DNA from: Chitinophagaceae bacterium
GTDB taxonomy: Bacteria > Bacteroidota > Bacteroidia > Chitinophagales > Chitinophagaceae
Length of the DNA stretch: 64,000 nt
Assembly (NCBI GenBank): GCA_947488765.1
Contig: CANLAE010000005.1
Location: forward strand, 62,001 to 126,000
Direction of reading: 5' to 3'
A program made the position numbers and the translations under genes. A model generated the notes under the pieces. That model made no database searches, was not told the origin of the DNA, and worked only from the letters and a program-made list of their open reading frames with translations. Shown here piece after piece: positions 24,396-34,017 of this stretch; the stretch's first letter is position 1, and each line of letters begins with the position of its first letter.

Positions 24396-26120
24396 TTAAT
24401 TCAAACGATAAACAGGATATCTTAAGTGTGCGGCTTCGTAGTATTTTGAATTTTTATAAACAAAGTCTAGTTGTGCCGAGGAATTGTTTGCAAAAGCAGA
24501 ATCAGATTTTTTTTTGCTTTCCAAAGCAACTCTAATTGCTGGATTTTCTGTTAAATAATTAGCAGCAACATCTTCCCATCGATAATCACTATAACCTTCT
24601 TTTTGTTGTAAAATGGCATCGAAAAAATTCCAATTAAAATAACTGTCTTCAGCTTCGGGTTCAAGGGTTTCAACCAAAAAACGATCAGCAATTTGACCTG
24701 TAAAAATGAGGTAATCTCCTTTTAAAAACTGTACTTTTTGTTGCTTTGTTTTAACGGTTACATTATTGTGTTTATAATGCTTCTCATAAGCTTTTGGAGA
24801 AGTTTTGTATTGCTCAATGTTATAAGCTTCTACATCAATCAAACTATCTTTTTTTAGTTGTTGATATTGTACTTTGTTCAACTTCAATAAGTCAATTACA
24901 GCATACCAACCCTGTGGTATGATATAGGCTTTTGGTTTTGCAATTTCTTTGTTGGGTAACAAATAGTTGTAAAATTTTATCTTTTTATCAAAAGGCTTTT
25001 CATGATTGTAAAATAATCGGTCCATGCCTGTAACATCACTTTTTTTGTATTCTCCATTGTAACCTAAAAAACGAATCGTATCAAATTTGGTGGTATCTGT
25101 TTTCCATGATATAGTGAATGACTTTTGAGTTTGGACTTTCTTTAAATCGGCTGCCCTTTTTTCTTTGATTGAACTTGCATATTTACTTGATTCAGAAATG
25201 ATTGATTGCATTAGCTCATAAGTACTAATAACCCTGTCTTTAAAGGGTTTCAGCATGTGAGTCTCAGGAACAAAAGCAATTGTACTAAATAATGCCGCAT
25301 AACCACTGCTATATCTTGGGGCATCAAAAAAAGCTTCCCAGCCTTTCTCCGGATTAGCAGATTCAAAATTTACATAAGGGCACATTTCCCATTTTTTTGA
25401 CGACATATTTTTATACAAAGCAGGTTCAAAAACATCATGTAAAAATTTGCCTGTTTCTCCACCAAGTTTTGTTTGTTGGGTTGTTAATAATGTCATCGTA
25501 TGCTGATAATCTGCTCCGTCACTTACATGATTGTCTATGAAAATATCCGGTGAAAGCCAATGAAATATTTTAGCAAATTCTTTGGCTTCTTTACTGTCGT
25601 TTTTTATAAAATCTCTGTTCAAATCTAAGTTCTGAGCATTGCCTCTGAAACCGAAATTTAATGGTCCGTTTTGATTTACTCTCGTAGTACTATTTCTGTT
25701 TAAACAACCCCCAATATTGTATACCAGAATAATTGCCAATGCCACATTGTTGGGCATATTGATTTTTTTCTTGGCAATATCTCTTGCCAACATCATGCTT
25801 GCATCAATACCATCAGGTTCTCCAGGATGAATACCGTTATTGATGAAGATGATTACTTTTTGTTCTTGTCTCCATTTTTCAGGATTAAATTTTTGGTCAT
25901 TGCTCAATAAAACTATTTGCAACGGATATCCTGCATCGGTATTGCCAAAGTTTACAATACGAATGTTTGTAAATTGTTTTGCAAGTTGTTGGTAATATCG
26001 AATGCATTCAAAATAAGTGGCTGATTCCTTATAATTGGATTGTTCGAATATTGTTGGAAATTTCTGTGCTTGTATTTTGTTGCAAAAAATTACGAGTAAC
26101 CCAAAGAAAATTTTTTTCAT
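24396..26120 (-). CDS. M14-family zinc carboxypeptidase, secreted
   Basis: A protein of 574 residues from the ATG at 26120 (an in-frame ATG at 26132 adds four). A signal peptide ending near KIQAQ precedes the peptidase M14 domain. The first zinc ligands are in GIHPGEPDG (HxxE, about residues 96-104). The downstream DNHVSDG (about 198-204) probably gives the third ligand. The last 250 residues resemble no domain I can name. It likely acts in the periplasm or outside the cell on peptides. It lies 99 bases upstream of mqnE and seems independent of it. Confidence 0.85.
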   Translation of the reverse strand: MKKIFFGLLVIFCNKIQAQKFPTIFEQSNYKESATYFECIRYYQQLAKQFTNIRIVNFGNTDAGYPLQIVLLSNDQKFNPEKWRQEQKVIIFINNGIHPGEPDGIDASMMLARDIAKKKINMPNNVALAIILVYNIGGCLNRNSTTRVNQNGPLNFGFRGNAQNLDLNRDFIKNDSKEAKEFAKIFHWLSPDIFIDNHVSDGADYQHTMTLLTTQQTKLGGETGKFLHDVFEPALYKNMSSKKWEMCPYVNFESANPEKGWEAFFDAPRYSSGYAALFSTIAFVPETHMLKPFKDRVISTYELMQSIISESSKYASSIKEKRAADLKKVQTQKSFTISWKTDTTKFDTIRFLGYNGEYKKSDVTGMDRLFYNHEKPFDKKIKFYNYLLPNKEIAKPKAYIIPQGWYAVIDLLKLNKVQYQQLKKDSLIDVEAYNIEQYKTSPKAYEKHYKHNNVTVKTKQQKVQFLKGDYLIFTGQIADRFLVETLEPEAEDSYFNWNFFDAILQQKEGYSDYRWEDVAANYLTENPAIRVALESKKKSDSAFANNSSAQLDFVYKNSKYYEAAHLRYPVYRLN

Positions 26121-26195
26121 GATAATATTCATTTTAAATATATCGAAATTCAGCTTTCAAATTTAGTAATACACTTTCAACTTGCTATGGAGAAT

Positions 26196-26231
26196 CTAAA
26201 AAGAAAAGCCGGTTGAAGTGAATCAACCGGC
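26196..26231 (-). terminator. Intrinsic terminator of rpsT
   Basis: A perfect 9-base GC-rich stem GCCGGTTGA / TCAACCGGC (26208-26216 with 26223-26231) with a 6-base loop. Read on the minus strand it is followed by TTTTCTTTTT, 31 bases after the rpsT stop. Confidence 0.85.
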
Positions 26232-26261
26232 AATAAACTAATATAATGTTGGACAAACGAA

Positions 26262-26513
26262 TTAAGCAGCTACCTTCTTTTTAGCTAATTTGCTTTTTAA
26301 GTTTGCGGCTTTGTTTTTATGGATGATACCACGTTTAGCCAATTTGTCAATCATAGATTCAACAGAAGGTAATTTATCAGTATATGCTGAAGTTTCACCA
26401 AGTGTTTTTAAATCACGGATTGCATTACGAGTAGTTTTACCGTAATACTTGTTTCTGTCTCTACGCTTTGCTGCCTGACGTGTATCTTTTTTAGTTGCCT
26501 TATGGTTTGCCAT
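26262..26513 (-). CDS. rpsT: 30S ribosomal protein S20
   Basis: An 83-residue, strongly basic helical protein starting MANHKATKKDTRQAAKRRDRN and containing IDKLAKRGIIHKNKAANLKSKL split over its last third, the classical S20 pattern. It binds 16S rRNA in the small subunit. Single gene with its own -7 box (26546-26539) and a clear terminator. Confidence 0.97.
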   Translation of the reverse strand: MANHKATKKDTRQAAKRRDRNKYYGKTTRNAIRDLKTLGETSAYTDKLPSVESMIDKLAKRGIIHKNKAANLKSKLAKKKVAA

Positions 26514-26538
26514 ATTCTAATACTTTTTTTAAGGACGG

Positions 26539-26546
26539 CAAAAGTA
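26539..26546 (-). promoter_or_regulatory. -7 promoter box of rpsT
   Basis: The minus strand reads TACTTTTG (TAnnTTTG), 25 bases upstream of the rpsT ATG. Confidence 0.45.
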
Positions 26547-26723
26547 AGGGCAATAAGTTGAATTAGAAAATTAAATGTAAAAAAAATAAAAAAATAGTTC
26601 AAAATCATGACTAAAACAAAGTAGTTTCAAAAACTATAAATTCAATCTAAAACTTTGCATTTTCTCCGTTCAATAACCGATATTTGCCAACATTCAAGAA
26701 TAACCCGACTAACCAACGTTACA

Positions 26724-29486
26724 ATGAAGGATTTTTCATACATAACTAACTCTCATCCAAGTTTTATAGAAAATTTATACAACGAATTTTTAAAGGATCC
26801 TAATAGCATTGATCCTGATATAAAAAAGTTTTTTGAAGGATTTGATTTTGCAGTATCCGGTACAAGACAAGCTGCCCCATCTGAAACACCAAAAACATCA
26901 ACTGCATCTGCAACAGTGACTGATTCTTCTGCAATCAACTGGATGAAAGAAATCAGTGCTTACAGAATGATTTCAGATTATCGTTACAAAGGTCATTTGA
27001 TTGCTACCACAAATCCTATCCGTGCAAGAAAAGACAGAGGTGCGAATTTAGATTTATCTTTCTTTGGTTTTACTGATGCTGATCTAGATCAAACTTTTCA
27101 TGCAGGAAATCTAATAGGCTTAGGCGTTACAACACTAAGAAATATTCTTGCACACTTACAAAAATGTTATGCAAGTCATGTAGGAATTGAGTTTAAATAT
27201 ATTAGCGATCAAAAGAAAGTTGACTGGCTTACGAATGAAATTGAACAAAACTTGAATCAGCCATTGCCTTTAACCAAAAAGAAAAGGGTTTTGGAGAAAC
27301 TGAATCAAGGCGTAATGTTTGAAAAGTTTTTGCATACCAAATATATTGGTCAAAAAAGATTTTCATTAGAAGGTGGCGAAACGACTATTGCTGCATTAGA
27401 TGAAATTATTCATACAGCTGCTAATAATGATGTACAGGAAATTGTAATTGGTATGGCACACAGAGGAAGATTGAATGTGCTTGCAAATGTTTTGGGTAAA
27501 ACTTACGAACAAATATTCAGTGAGTTTGAAGGAACTGCTATCATGGATCAAACAATGGGCAGTGGAGATGTGAAATACCATATGGGATATGGAAGTGAAA
27601 TAACTACAACAGATAATAAAAATATTCACTTAAAATTAATGCCCAATCCATCACATTTAGAGGCTGTAGATCCTGTGGTGGTTGGTTTTGCACGTGCAAA
27701 AGCAGATATTTTATACAAAAGTGATTTCGATAAAATTCTTCCGATATTAATACATGGAGATGCTTCAGTTGCAGGACAAGGTGTTGTGTATGAAGTATTA
27801 CAAATGAGTGATTTAGAAGGTTATTATACTGGAGGAACAATTCATTTTGTAATCAACAATCAAATTGGTTTTACCACAGATTTTGATGATGCAAGAAGTG
27901 CAGATTATTGTACAAGCGTTGCTGCAATGGTTCAGGCGCCGGTATTACACGTTAATGGTGATGATGCAGAAGCCGTTGTTAAATGCGCTGGAATTGCAAC
28001 CCGTTACCGCCAGGAATTTAATACTGATATTTTTATAGACATGGTTTGTTACCGCAAACATGGACACAATGAAGGTGACGATCCTAAGTATACACAACCA
28101 CAATTGTATGCTTTGATTGACAAGCATTTGAATCCAAGAGAAGTGTATGTAAAATATTTATTGGAACAGGGTGAATCTGATGCGCAGGAATTGGCAAAAG
28201 AAATGGAGAAAAAGTTTTGGGCTGATCTACAGGAAAGATTAGATGAAGTTAAACAAAAGCCTTTACCATACACTTATCAACAACCAGAAATTGAATGGAA
28301 CAGTCTGCGTAAAGCAACTACAGCTGATTTTGATCAATCACCTATTACCGCTATTAGCGAGGCAGAAATTAAAAGAATGTTTGAAGGGTTGATGAAATGG
28401 AAAGAAGGATTCACACCATTGAAGAAGGTTGAAAAATTATTACAAGAGAAAGTAAAATTGTTAGAAACTGAAAATAAAATTGATTGGGCAACTGGTGAAT
28501 TATTAGCCTACTCATCTTTATTAGTTGAAAATAAAATTGTTCGTATGAGCGGACAAGATGTGCAACGTGGTACATTTAGTCATCGCCATGCTGTATTAAG
28601 AGATGAAGTAACTAACGAAAAATATACTCGTTTAAATCATTTTCAAGAGGAACAAGAAAAATTCAGAATTTACAATTCACTATTAAGTGAATACGGTGTT
28701 TTAGGATTTGAATATGGATATGGTTTGGCAAATCCAAATGCATTGGTAATTTGGGAAGCGCAATTTGGAGATTTTTGTAACGGAGCGCAAACGATGATTG
28801 ATCAGTTTATTGTTGCAGGTGAGCAAAAATGGAATCGTATGAATGGCTTGGTTATGTTGTTGCCACATGGTTATGAAGGTCAAGGGCCAGAACATAGTAG
28901 TGCAAGAATGGAGCGATTTTTACAAATGTGTGCGGAGTTAAATATGGTCATTACAAATATTACCACTGCTGCCAATTTATTCCATGCATTACGCAGACAG
29001 ATGACCTGGGAATTCAGAAAGCCAATGATTAATTTTTCTCCAAAAGCTAATTTGAGATATCCTGGAAGTTTTAGCCACATCAGTGATTTTACACAAGGCG
29101 GATTTAAAGAAGTGATTGATGATACAGTAGAAGATGTTTCTGCAATTAAAAAAGTTTTATTCTGTAGCGGTAAATTATTTTTTGAATTAGCAGAGAAAAA
29201 ACAAAAAGAAAACAGATCAGATGTTGCTATAATTCGTGTAGAACAAATTTATCCTCTACCTACAAAACAATTAAAAGCATTACATGAAAAATATAGTAAA
29301 GCAATCTGGTTCTGGGTACAGGAAGAGCCTTTAAATATGGGGGCTGCAAGCTTTTTGCAAACAAATTTAAAAACAATCAACTTTGGCGTAATCAGCCGAC
29401 ATGCAAGCGCAAGCACTGCAACCGGTTACAATAAAGTACACAAAGTAGAACAACAAGAAATTGTAGATATTGCTTTTAATATCTAA
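26724..29486 (+). CDS. sucA: 2-oxoglutarate dehydrogenase E1 component
   Basis: A 920-residue thiamine-diphosphate enzyme that decarboxylates 2-oxoglutarate and passes the succinyl group to E2. The start MKDFSYITNSHPSFIENLY and the early block DPDIKKFFEGF are typical; the frame runs further upstream to 26655, but the added 23 residues do not resemble the family. Core motifs: MAHRGRLNVLANV, GDASVAGQGVVYEVLQMS (ThDP region), VINNQIGFTTD, KHGHNEGDDPKYTQP, and the transketolase-like C-terminal half with LPHGYEGQGPEHSSAR. sucB follows 42 bases downstream. Confidence 0.97.
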   Translation: MKDFSYITNSHPSFIENLYNEFLKDPNSIDPDIKKFFEGFDFAVSGTRQAAPSETPKTSTASATVTDSSAINWMKEISAYRMISDYRYKGHLIATTNPIRARKDRGANLDLSFFGFTDADLDQTFHAGNLIGLGVTTLRNILAHLQKCYASHVGIEFKYISDQKKVDWLTNEIEQNLNQPLPLTKKKRVLEKLNQGVMFEKFLHTKYIGQKRFSLEGGETTIAALDEIIHTAANNDVQEIVIGMAHRGRLNVLANVLGKTYEQIFSEFEGTAIMDQTMGSGDVKYHMGYGSEITTTDNKNIHLKLMPNPSHLEAVDPVVVGFARAKADILYKSDFDKILPILIHGDASVAGQGVVYEVLQMSDLEGYYTGGTIHFVINNQIGFTTDFDDARSADYCTSVAAMVQAPVLHVNGDDAEAVVKCAGIATRYRQEFNTDIFIDMVCYRKHGHNEGDDPKYTQPQLYALIDKHLNPREVYVKYLLEQGESDAQELAKEMEKKFWADLQERLDEVKQKPLPYTYQQPEIEWNSLRKATTADFDQSPITAISEAEIKRMFEGLMKWKEGFTPLKKVEKLLQEKVKLLETENKIDWATGELLAYSSLLVENKIVRMSGQDVQRGTFSHRHAVLRDEVTNEKYTRLNHFQEEQEKFRIYNSLLSEYGVLGFEYGYGLANPNALVIWEAQFGDFCNGAQTMIDQFIVAGEQKWNRMNGLVMLLPHGYEGQGPEHSSARMERFLQMCAELNMVITNITTAANLFHALRRQMTWEFRKPMINFSPKANLRYPGSFSHISDFTQGGFKEVIDDTVEDVSAIKKVLFCSGKLFFELAEKKQKENRSDVAIIRVEQIYPLPTKQLKALHEKYSKAIWFWVQEEPLNMGAASFLQTNLKTINFGVISRHASASTATGYNKVHKVEQQEIVDIAFNI

Positions 29487-29528
29487 ATAAATATTGAACA
29501 CAAACATACTTATTGAAATAATTTTTTT

Positions 29529-30749
29529 ATGATAGACATTAAAGTTCCAACGGTTGGCGAATCAATTACAGAAGTTACTTTATTAAAGTGGACTAAAAAA
29601 GAAGGCAGTTATGTAGAGCGTGATGAAGTAATTGCAGAATTAGAAAGTGAAAAAGCAACATTTGAAGTGAATGCAGAACAGGCTGGTATTTTAAAACAAT
29701 CTGCTAACGAAGGTGATACCATTTTAATTGGCAGCATTTTAGCACAAATTGATGAAACAGCTCCTAAGCCTGAAGCCGTAGCAAAACCTGAAGCCCCTGC
29801 TAAAGCTGAAGTGGAACAACCTAAAGCATCAACAGCTCCGGTAACAGCAGTTCCCAATGATTTAAAAGCAACACCGGTTGCAAGTGCAATTATTGCAGAT
29901 AAAAAAGTAGATCTTAAAAATATTGAAGCAAGTGGTTTTGGTGGAAAAATAATGAAGACTGATGTGTTGAATGCACTATCTAGTCCTGGTAAAAAAGTTT
30001 TTCCTGGTGCGGATTTATTCAGCAGAAATGTGCGTAAAGAAAAAATGAGTAATCTGCGTAAAACAATTTCCCGCAGATTGGTAGAAGCAAAAAATACAAC
30101 TGCAATGCTTACCACTTTCAACGAAGTGGATATGGGTCCTATCATGGATATTCGCAAGCAGCATAAGGATAAATTTAAAGAAGCACATGGTGTAAACCTT
30201 GGCTTCATGAGCTTCTTCGCAAAAGCATGTGCAATTGCCTTAAGTGAGTGGCCAACAGTAAATGCATACATTGATGGAGATGAGTTGGTTTATCATGATT
30301 ATGCAGATATTTCAATTGCAGTTAGTACGCCTCGTGGATTAACGGTTCCTGTAATGAGAAATGTAGAAAGTTTAAGCATGGCCGATGTTGAAAAAGCTGT
30401 TGTAACACTTGCAGGCAAAGCAAGAGACAGTAAGTTAACTGCCGACGATTTAACAGGTGGTACTTTTACAATTACCAATGGCGGTGTATTTGGAAGTTTA
30501 ATGAGTACACCAATCATCAACATTCCACAAAGTGCTATTTTAGGAATGCACAAAATTCAGGAACGACCAATGGCAATCAATGGTAAAGTAGAAATTCGCC
30601 CAATGATGTACTTGGCTTTAAGCTATGATCATAGAATTATTGATGGCAGGGAAAGTGTAAGCTTCTTGGTTCGTGTAAAAGAATTATTAGAAAATCCTGC
30701 CTTATTATTGATGGGTAAAGATCCTGTGAAATCGTTGTTAGAGTTGTAA
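29529..30749 (+). CDS. sucB: Dihydrolipoamide succinyltransferase (E2 of 2-oxoglutarate dehydrogenase)
   Basis: A 406-residue E2. An N-terminal lipoyl domain carries the lipoylated lysine in ESEKATFEV (Lys42). An Ala/Pro-rich linker (about 78-112) leads to a peripheral subunit-binding domain (about 114-150, [18 protein letters not shown]). The catalytic domain ends with [11 protein letters not shown] (His368, Asp372). It transfers the succinyl group to CoA. It is in an operon with sucA and is followed by a very strong terminator. E3 is not in the window. Confidence 0.97.
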   Translation: MIDIKVPTVGESITEVTLLKWTKKEGSYVERDEVIAELESEKATFEVNAEQAGILKQSANEGDTILIGSILAQIDETAPKPEAVAKPEAPAKAEVEQPKASTAPVTAVPNDLKATPVASAIIADKKVDLKNIEASGFGGKIMKTDVLNALSSPGKKVFPGADLFSRNVRKEKMSNLRKTISRRLVEAKNTTAMLTTFNEVDMGPIMDIRKQHKDKFKEAHGVNLGFMSFFAKACAIALSEWPTVNAYIDGDELVYHDYADISIAVSTPRGLTVPVMRNVESLSMADVEKAVVTLAGKARDSKLTADDLTGGTFTITNGGVFGSLMSTPIINIPQSAILGMHKIQERPMAINGKVEIRPMMYLALSYDHRIIDGRESVSFLVRVKELLENPALLLMGKDPVKSLLEL

Positions 30750-30757
30750 TTTCATTT

Positions 30758-30804
30758 AAGAAAAAAAAATGGGACAATTCTATATTGTCCCATTTTTTTT
30801 TCTT
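30758..30804. terminator. Strong bidirectional terminator after sucAB
   Basis: A perfect 21-base stem (30758-30778 with 30784-30804) with core TGGGACAAT / ATTGTCCCA, a 5-base loop and long A and T runs serves sucB and the convergent T9SS cargo gene. Confidence 0.9.
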
Positions 30805-30815
30805 AAATTGGAATT

Positions 30816-33800
30816 TTACAATTTAGAGATAACTTGGGTTTGTACTTGATTATTTTCAATATACTTTATCAAATAATTTCCTGTTGATAAAGAAGATAAA
30901 TTAATCGAAGTATTTTGAGAAATAATTTTCATAGACTTAACCAAAACTCCTTTTGTATCATAAATTTCTATCATTGAATTGGATGATGGCAATTCACTTG
31001 TGCTAATAGTTAGATTTTCATTAAATGGATTTGGAGATAATTTAATTTTTAAACGATTATTTTTCAAATAAGCAGTCACAATTTTTGAATATGAAAAATC
31101 TATTGCATTGTTTTTCATTTTTATTCTATAATAACTTAAACCATTATGGGGTTGTAAATCATCAAATGAATAAGTTGATGGAAAACCATTTGCATTGATG
31201 CTTCCAATTGTTGTAAAATTAATGCCGTCTTTACTTTTCTGTAATTCAAATGCATCGTTTTTCGATTCGCTAACTGTTTTCCAAAAAATTACATTTTTAT
31301 TACCATCATTCTTTGCATTAATTTCAGATAGATTAATTTCTAATGTAGTAATATCAACTTTATAAAAAGTTAATGTAGATGATACTTCATTTGCAAGTAT
31401 AATAATATTGTCGCCAGTTGGGGAGTTAGCAGCATTAATAAAGATGATGCCTTCAGCCCCATTATCACCACCATAACTAGCCAAATTTCTAGTATTTTTA
31501 TAGTCTACATAAATTGGATTTAATGGATCGGTAATATCATATACCATACAACCACCAATTCGTTCTAATGCAATAAATGCAAATGTTTTATTATACAACT
31601 GAGCAATAGTTATTCCTTCTGGTTCAGGCCCTTTATCATCGCTTCTGTTTTTTAATGTATTATTAGCGTTACTTGCATTAAATAATGCAGAAAGAGTAGG
31701 ATGTTTTGAGGTTATCAATTCTAGTGCATCACCACTATCCCAAACTAATGCTCCTGAAGTAGCGTTCCAAATAGAAAATGATCTTGCTCCAAATGCATGA
31801 ATTTCATCATAATCACCATCACCATCAGTATCCCCAGAGGCCAATGTAACATTTAATCTACCAAGGTTTGCTTTCAAAGCATCCCTATATGGAAATTTCA
31901 ATGAATCTAAAATATAAGTTGTTGAGCTAATTCTTGCAGGTTCAACATAAGCAGTATATTCTCTAGAATCACCTTCGTTTGCAGTAACATAATAAAGTTG
32001 TCCATTTGCAGTATAACTTGCAATTGCATCAGGCATATATAATCCTTTTACAGGCCAATTAGCCATCTCAATTGATGTTCCAACATCACTTATGTCAAAA
32101 GAATTATTTGATAATAAATGATTTTTTGTTCCTAATGGTCTTAATGCTGTTATGGTGCTTGTTGGAATATCTACAACGGCTATAGCATTGTTTTCTTGAC
32201 ATGTTACATATGCGGTGTTGTTATCAGCTGAGAATGAAATATACTCAGGCTCCATATCTTTTGCGACTGTTGCATTGTTCAATCCATAAATTCTTATGCC
32301 AGATGCTTTTAACGAATTTGCTTGTGAATTATAGGAAGTAAATGTTGCGGTAGTTACATTGGTTTGTGTTAATGAAGCAATCCCACCTGAAATATTTATG
32401 ATACTTATTGAGCCTTCAGGATCTACAGTATAGGCAGCATTCGGTTGACCTTCATTTGCTGTAAGCACTTTCGTTCCATCGTTTGTGAACGTAATCATAT
32501 CAGGCATTGCACCTACAATAACCTGATTAATAAATACCCCAGTTGTATCAAAGAAAACGACTTTTCCTGGTTGTTCAGGTATGATATTTTCAATTGCAGC
32601 AGCAACAATTCCATTTTTTACAGCTATAGAATTTATATTTCCATAAGTAGCTGTAAGTGGTATAGAGGTTATTAATGATGCAGCGGCTGGGTTTTTAAAG
32701 TTTACTATGTCTATTTTTCCTGCTATTGAATTGGCAATGAATAATCTTTGAGATATAGGATCATGTGCTACAATTTCAGCAGAATTTGTACCAGAAGTTC
32801 CATTGCTGAAGGAAGCTATATGATTTAATGTAATTGATTGTGATGCTATTGGTGCAACCCTATCATTGTCTACTATCATTACGGTATAATTATTAGTAGA
32901 AGAAGATGGTAATGTAATATTAACTGGATTTATAAACCGAACAATAAAATATTCTGCGTTTTCTGAAATGATATCATTATTGATATTTATGGTTATTGTA
33001 TCATTTACAAGATTTTGACCGGGAGACCATTCAAATTTTAATGAAGCTGGTAAAATAAAATCACTTCCACTTGTTGCGGTAGATATTGGTAATATTTCAA
33101 TATCTACAGAAGAAGAGGTTGAAATTGCATCTTGCAAATTTGCTATTATATTAACGCTACTTGTTGTTTCATTTACACTTGTTTTTGTACCAACAAAACT
33201 AACAGTTGCATTTGCAGGAGCAGTTTGTATAGTTAGCATATCAAAACGCCATGTTCCAGTAGTTGCAAAGCTACTTGTTGATGTTGCTGCAACATAAGTG
33301 CTTGTAGTTGGTCTAAATGCTGCTACAATTCTAAAACCTGCATTTGCATTATTATTTAAAGCAGTAATAACAGAAAAATTATAAGAACGATTGTTTACAA
33401 ACAAATCACCAGCTGTTGTTGAGTCATCTGCAAAATCAATCCATATTGGTGTTGTCGCAGAGATGTTTGTAGTATATTGTACAGTAAAATGTCTTGGTCC
33501 AGTATTGCTGTGTCTTAAATCAAACTTTAAATTTATATTAGAATTCCCTATAGTTGATACTGCCAATTGTATACCAGCAGTTTTATTGCCATTCCCTTGT
33601 GTTTGCCAACCGGTTAATCCTAAACCTGTGTTATCAATTGTAGTTGTGTCTGAAGAACCAGAACCAGAACTATATGAAGTAGTGGTTAATAATGCAGTTA
33701 ATATACCTGTTCCTTTTGAAGGGTTAATAGAACCTGTACTTGTACTCGCATCAGGGGGTTTTGAGTTAAAATTCCATTGTGTTATTACAGTTTGTGCTTG

Positions 33801-33863
33801 TAATTTTAATCCAAATAAAACAATAAGGATTAAGAAAAATAATTTTGTAAATTTTTTTGACAT
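30816..33863 (-). CDS. Large T9SS cargo protein: Calx-beta plus choice-of-anchor I propeller
   Basis: A protein of 1015 residues from the ATG at 33863 (a TTG at 33878 is the only longer start). A signal peptide ending LKLQAQ is followed by a beta-rich N-terminal region (about 25-220), a Calx-beta-like unit (about 222-335; ISENAEYFIVRFINP), and a choice-of-anchor I / PhoX-like beta-propeller (about 345-860; TANEGQPNAAYTVDPEGS, TANEGDSREYTAYVEPAR, DDKGPEPEGITIAQL). A fibronectin-like segment and a type A sorting domain (LSPNPFNENLTIS to the end) follow. It is predicted to be exported by T9SS. The propeller type is linked to phosphatase-like or adhesion proteins, but its activity here is unknown. 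Confidence 0.8.
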   Translation of the reverse strand: MSKKFTKLFFLILIVLFGLKLQAQTVITQWNFNSKPPDASTSTGSINPSKGTGILTALLTTTSYSSGSGSSDTTTIDNTGLGLTGWQTQGNGNKTAGIQLAVSTIGNSNINLKFDLRHSNTGPRHFTVQYTTNISATTPIWIDFADDSTTAGDLFVNNRSYNFSVITALNNNANAGFRIVAAFRPTTSTYVAATSTSSFATTGTWRFDMLTIQTAPANATVSFVGTKTSVNETTSSVNIIANLQDAISTSSSVDIEILPISTATSGSDFILPASLKFEWSPGQNLVNDTITININNDIISENAEYFIVRFINPVNITLPSSSTNNYTVMIVDNDRVAPIASQSITLNHIASFSNGTSGTNSAEIVAHDPISQRLFIANSIAGKIDIVNFKNPAAASLITSIPLTATYGNINSIAVKNGIVAAAIENIIPEQPGKVVFFDTTGVFINQVIVGAMPDMITFTNDGTKVLTANEGQPNAAYTVDPEGSISIINISGGIASLTQTNVTTATFTSYNSQANSLKASGIRIYGLNNATVAKDMEPEYISFSADNNTAYVTCQENNAIAVVDIPTSTITALRPLGTKNHLLSNNSFDISDVGTSIEMANWPVKGLYMPDAIASYTANGQLYYVTANEGDSREYTAYVEPARISSTTYILDSLKFPYRDALKANLGRLNVTLASGDTDGDGDYDEIHAFGARSFSIWNATSGALVWDSGDALELITSKHPTLSALFNASNANNTLKNRSDDKGPEPEGITIAQLYNKTFAFIALERIGGCMVYDITDPLNPIYVDYKNTRNLASYGGDNGAEGIIFINAANSPTGDNIIILANEVSSTLTFYKVDITTLEINLSEINAKNDGNKNVIFWKTVSESKNDAFELQKSKDGINFTTIGSINANGFPSTYSFDDLQPHNGLSYYRIKMKNNAIDFSYSKIVTAYLKNNRLKIKLSPNPFNENLTISTSELPSSNSMIEIYDTKGVLVKSMKIISQNTSINLSSLSTGNYLIKYIENNQVQTQVISKL

Positions 33864-33992
33864 AATTTTTTTTTTCAAATTTTAAACTACTTTGTTAATT
33901 CAATATTAACATGAGGTTATTTTAAGATTAAATGATTGTAATACAATTTTCAGTCAATAGTATTTTACTTTAAATTTTCAAAATTCAACCAT

Positions 33993-34000
33993 TATATTTG
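33993..34000 (+). promoter_or_regulatory. -7 promoter box of the RsmB-like gene
   Basis: TATATTTG, a perfect TAnnTTTG match, ends 17 bases before the ATG at 34018. Confidence 0.5.
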
Positions 34001-34017
34001 ATAGATTATTAATTTCC

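Noticed and set aside
26655-26723. Upstream ATG extending sucA by 23 residues
   Set aside because: The added sequence does not fit the E1 N-terminus, whereas MKDFSYITNSHPSF at 26724 does.
29609-30271. Long open frame antisense to sucB
   Set aside because: It lies wholly opposite a well-supported gene, has low-complexity residue use with no domain, and is a product of codon bias on the coding strand.
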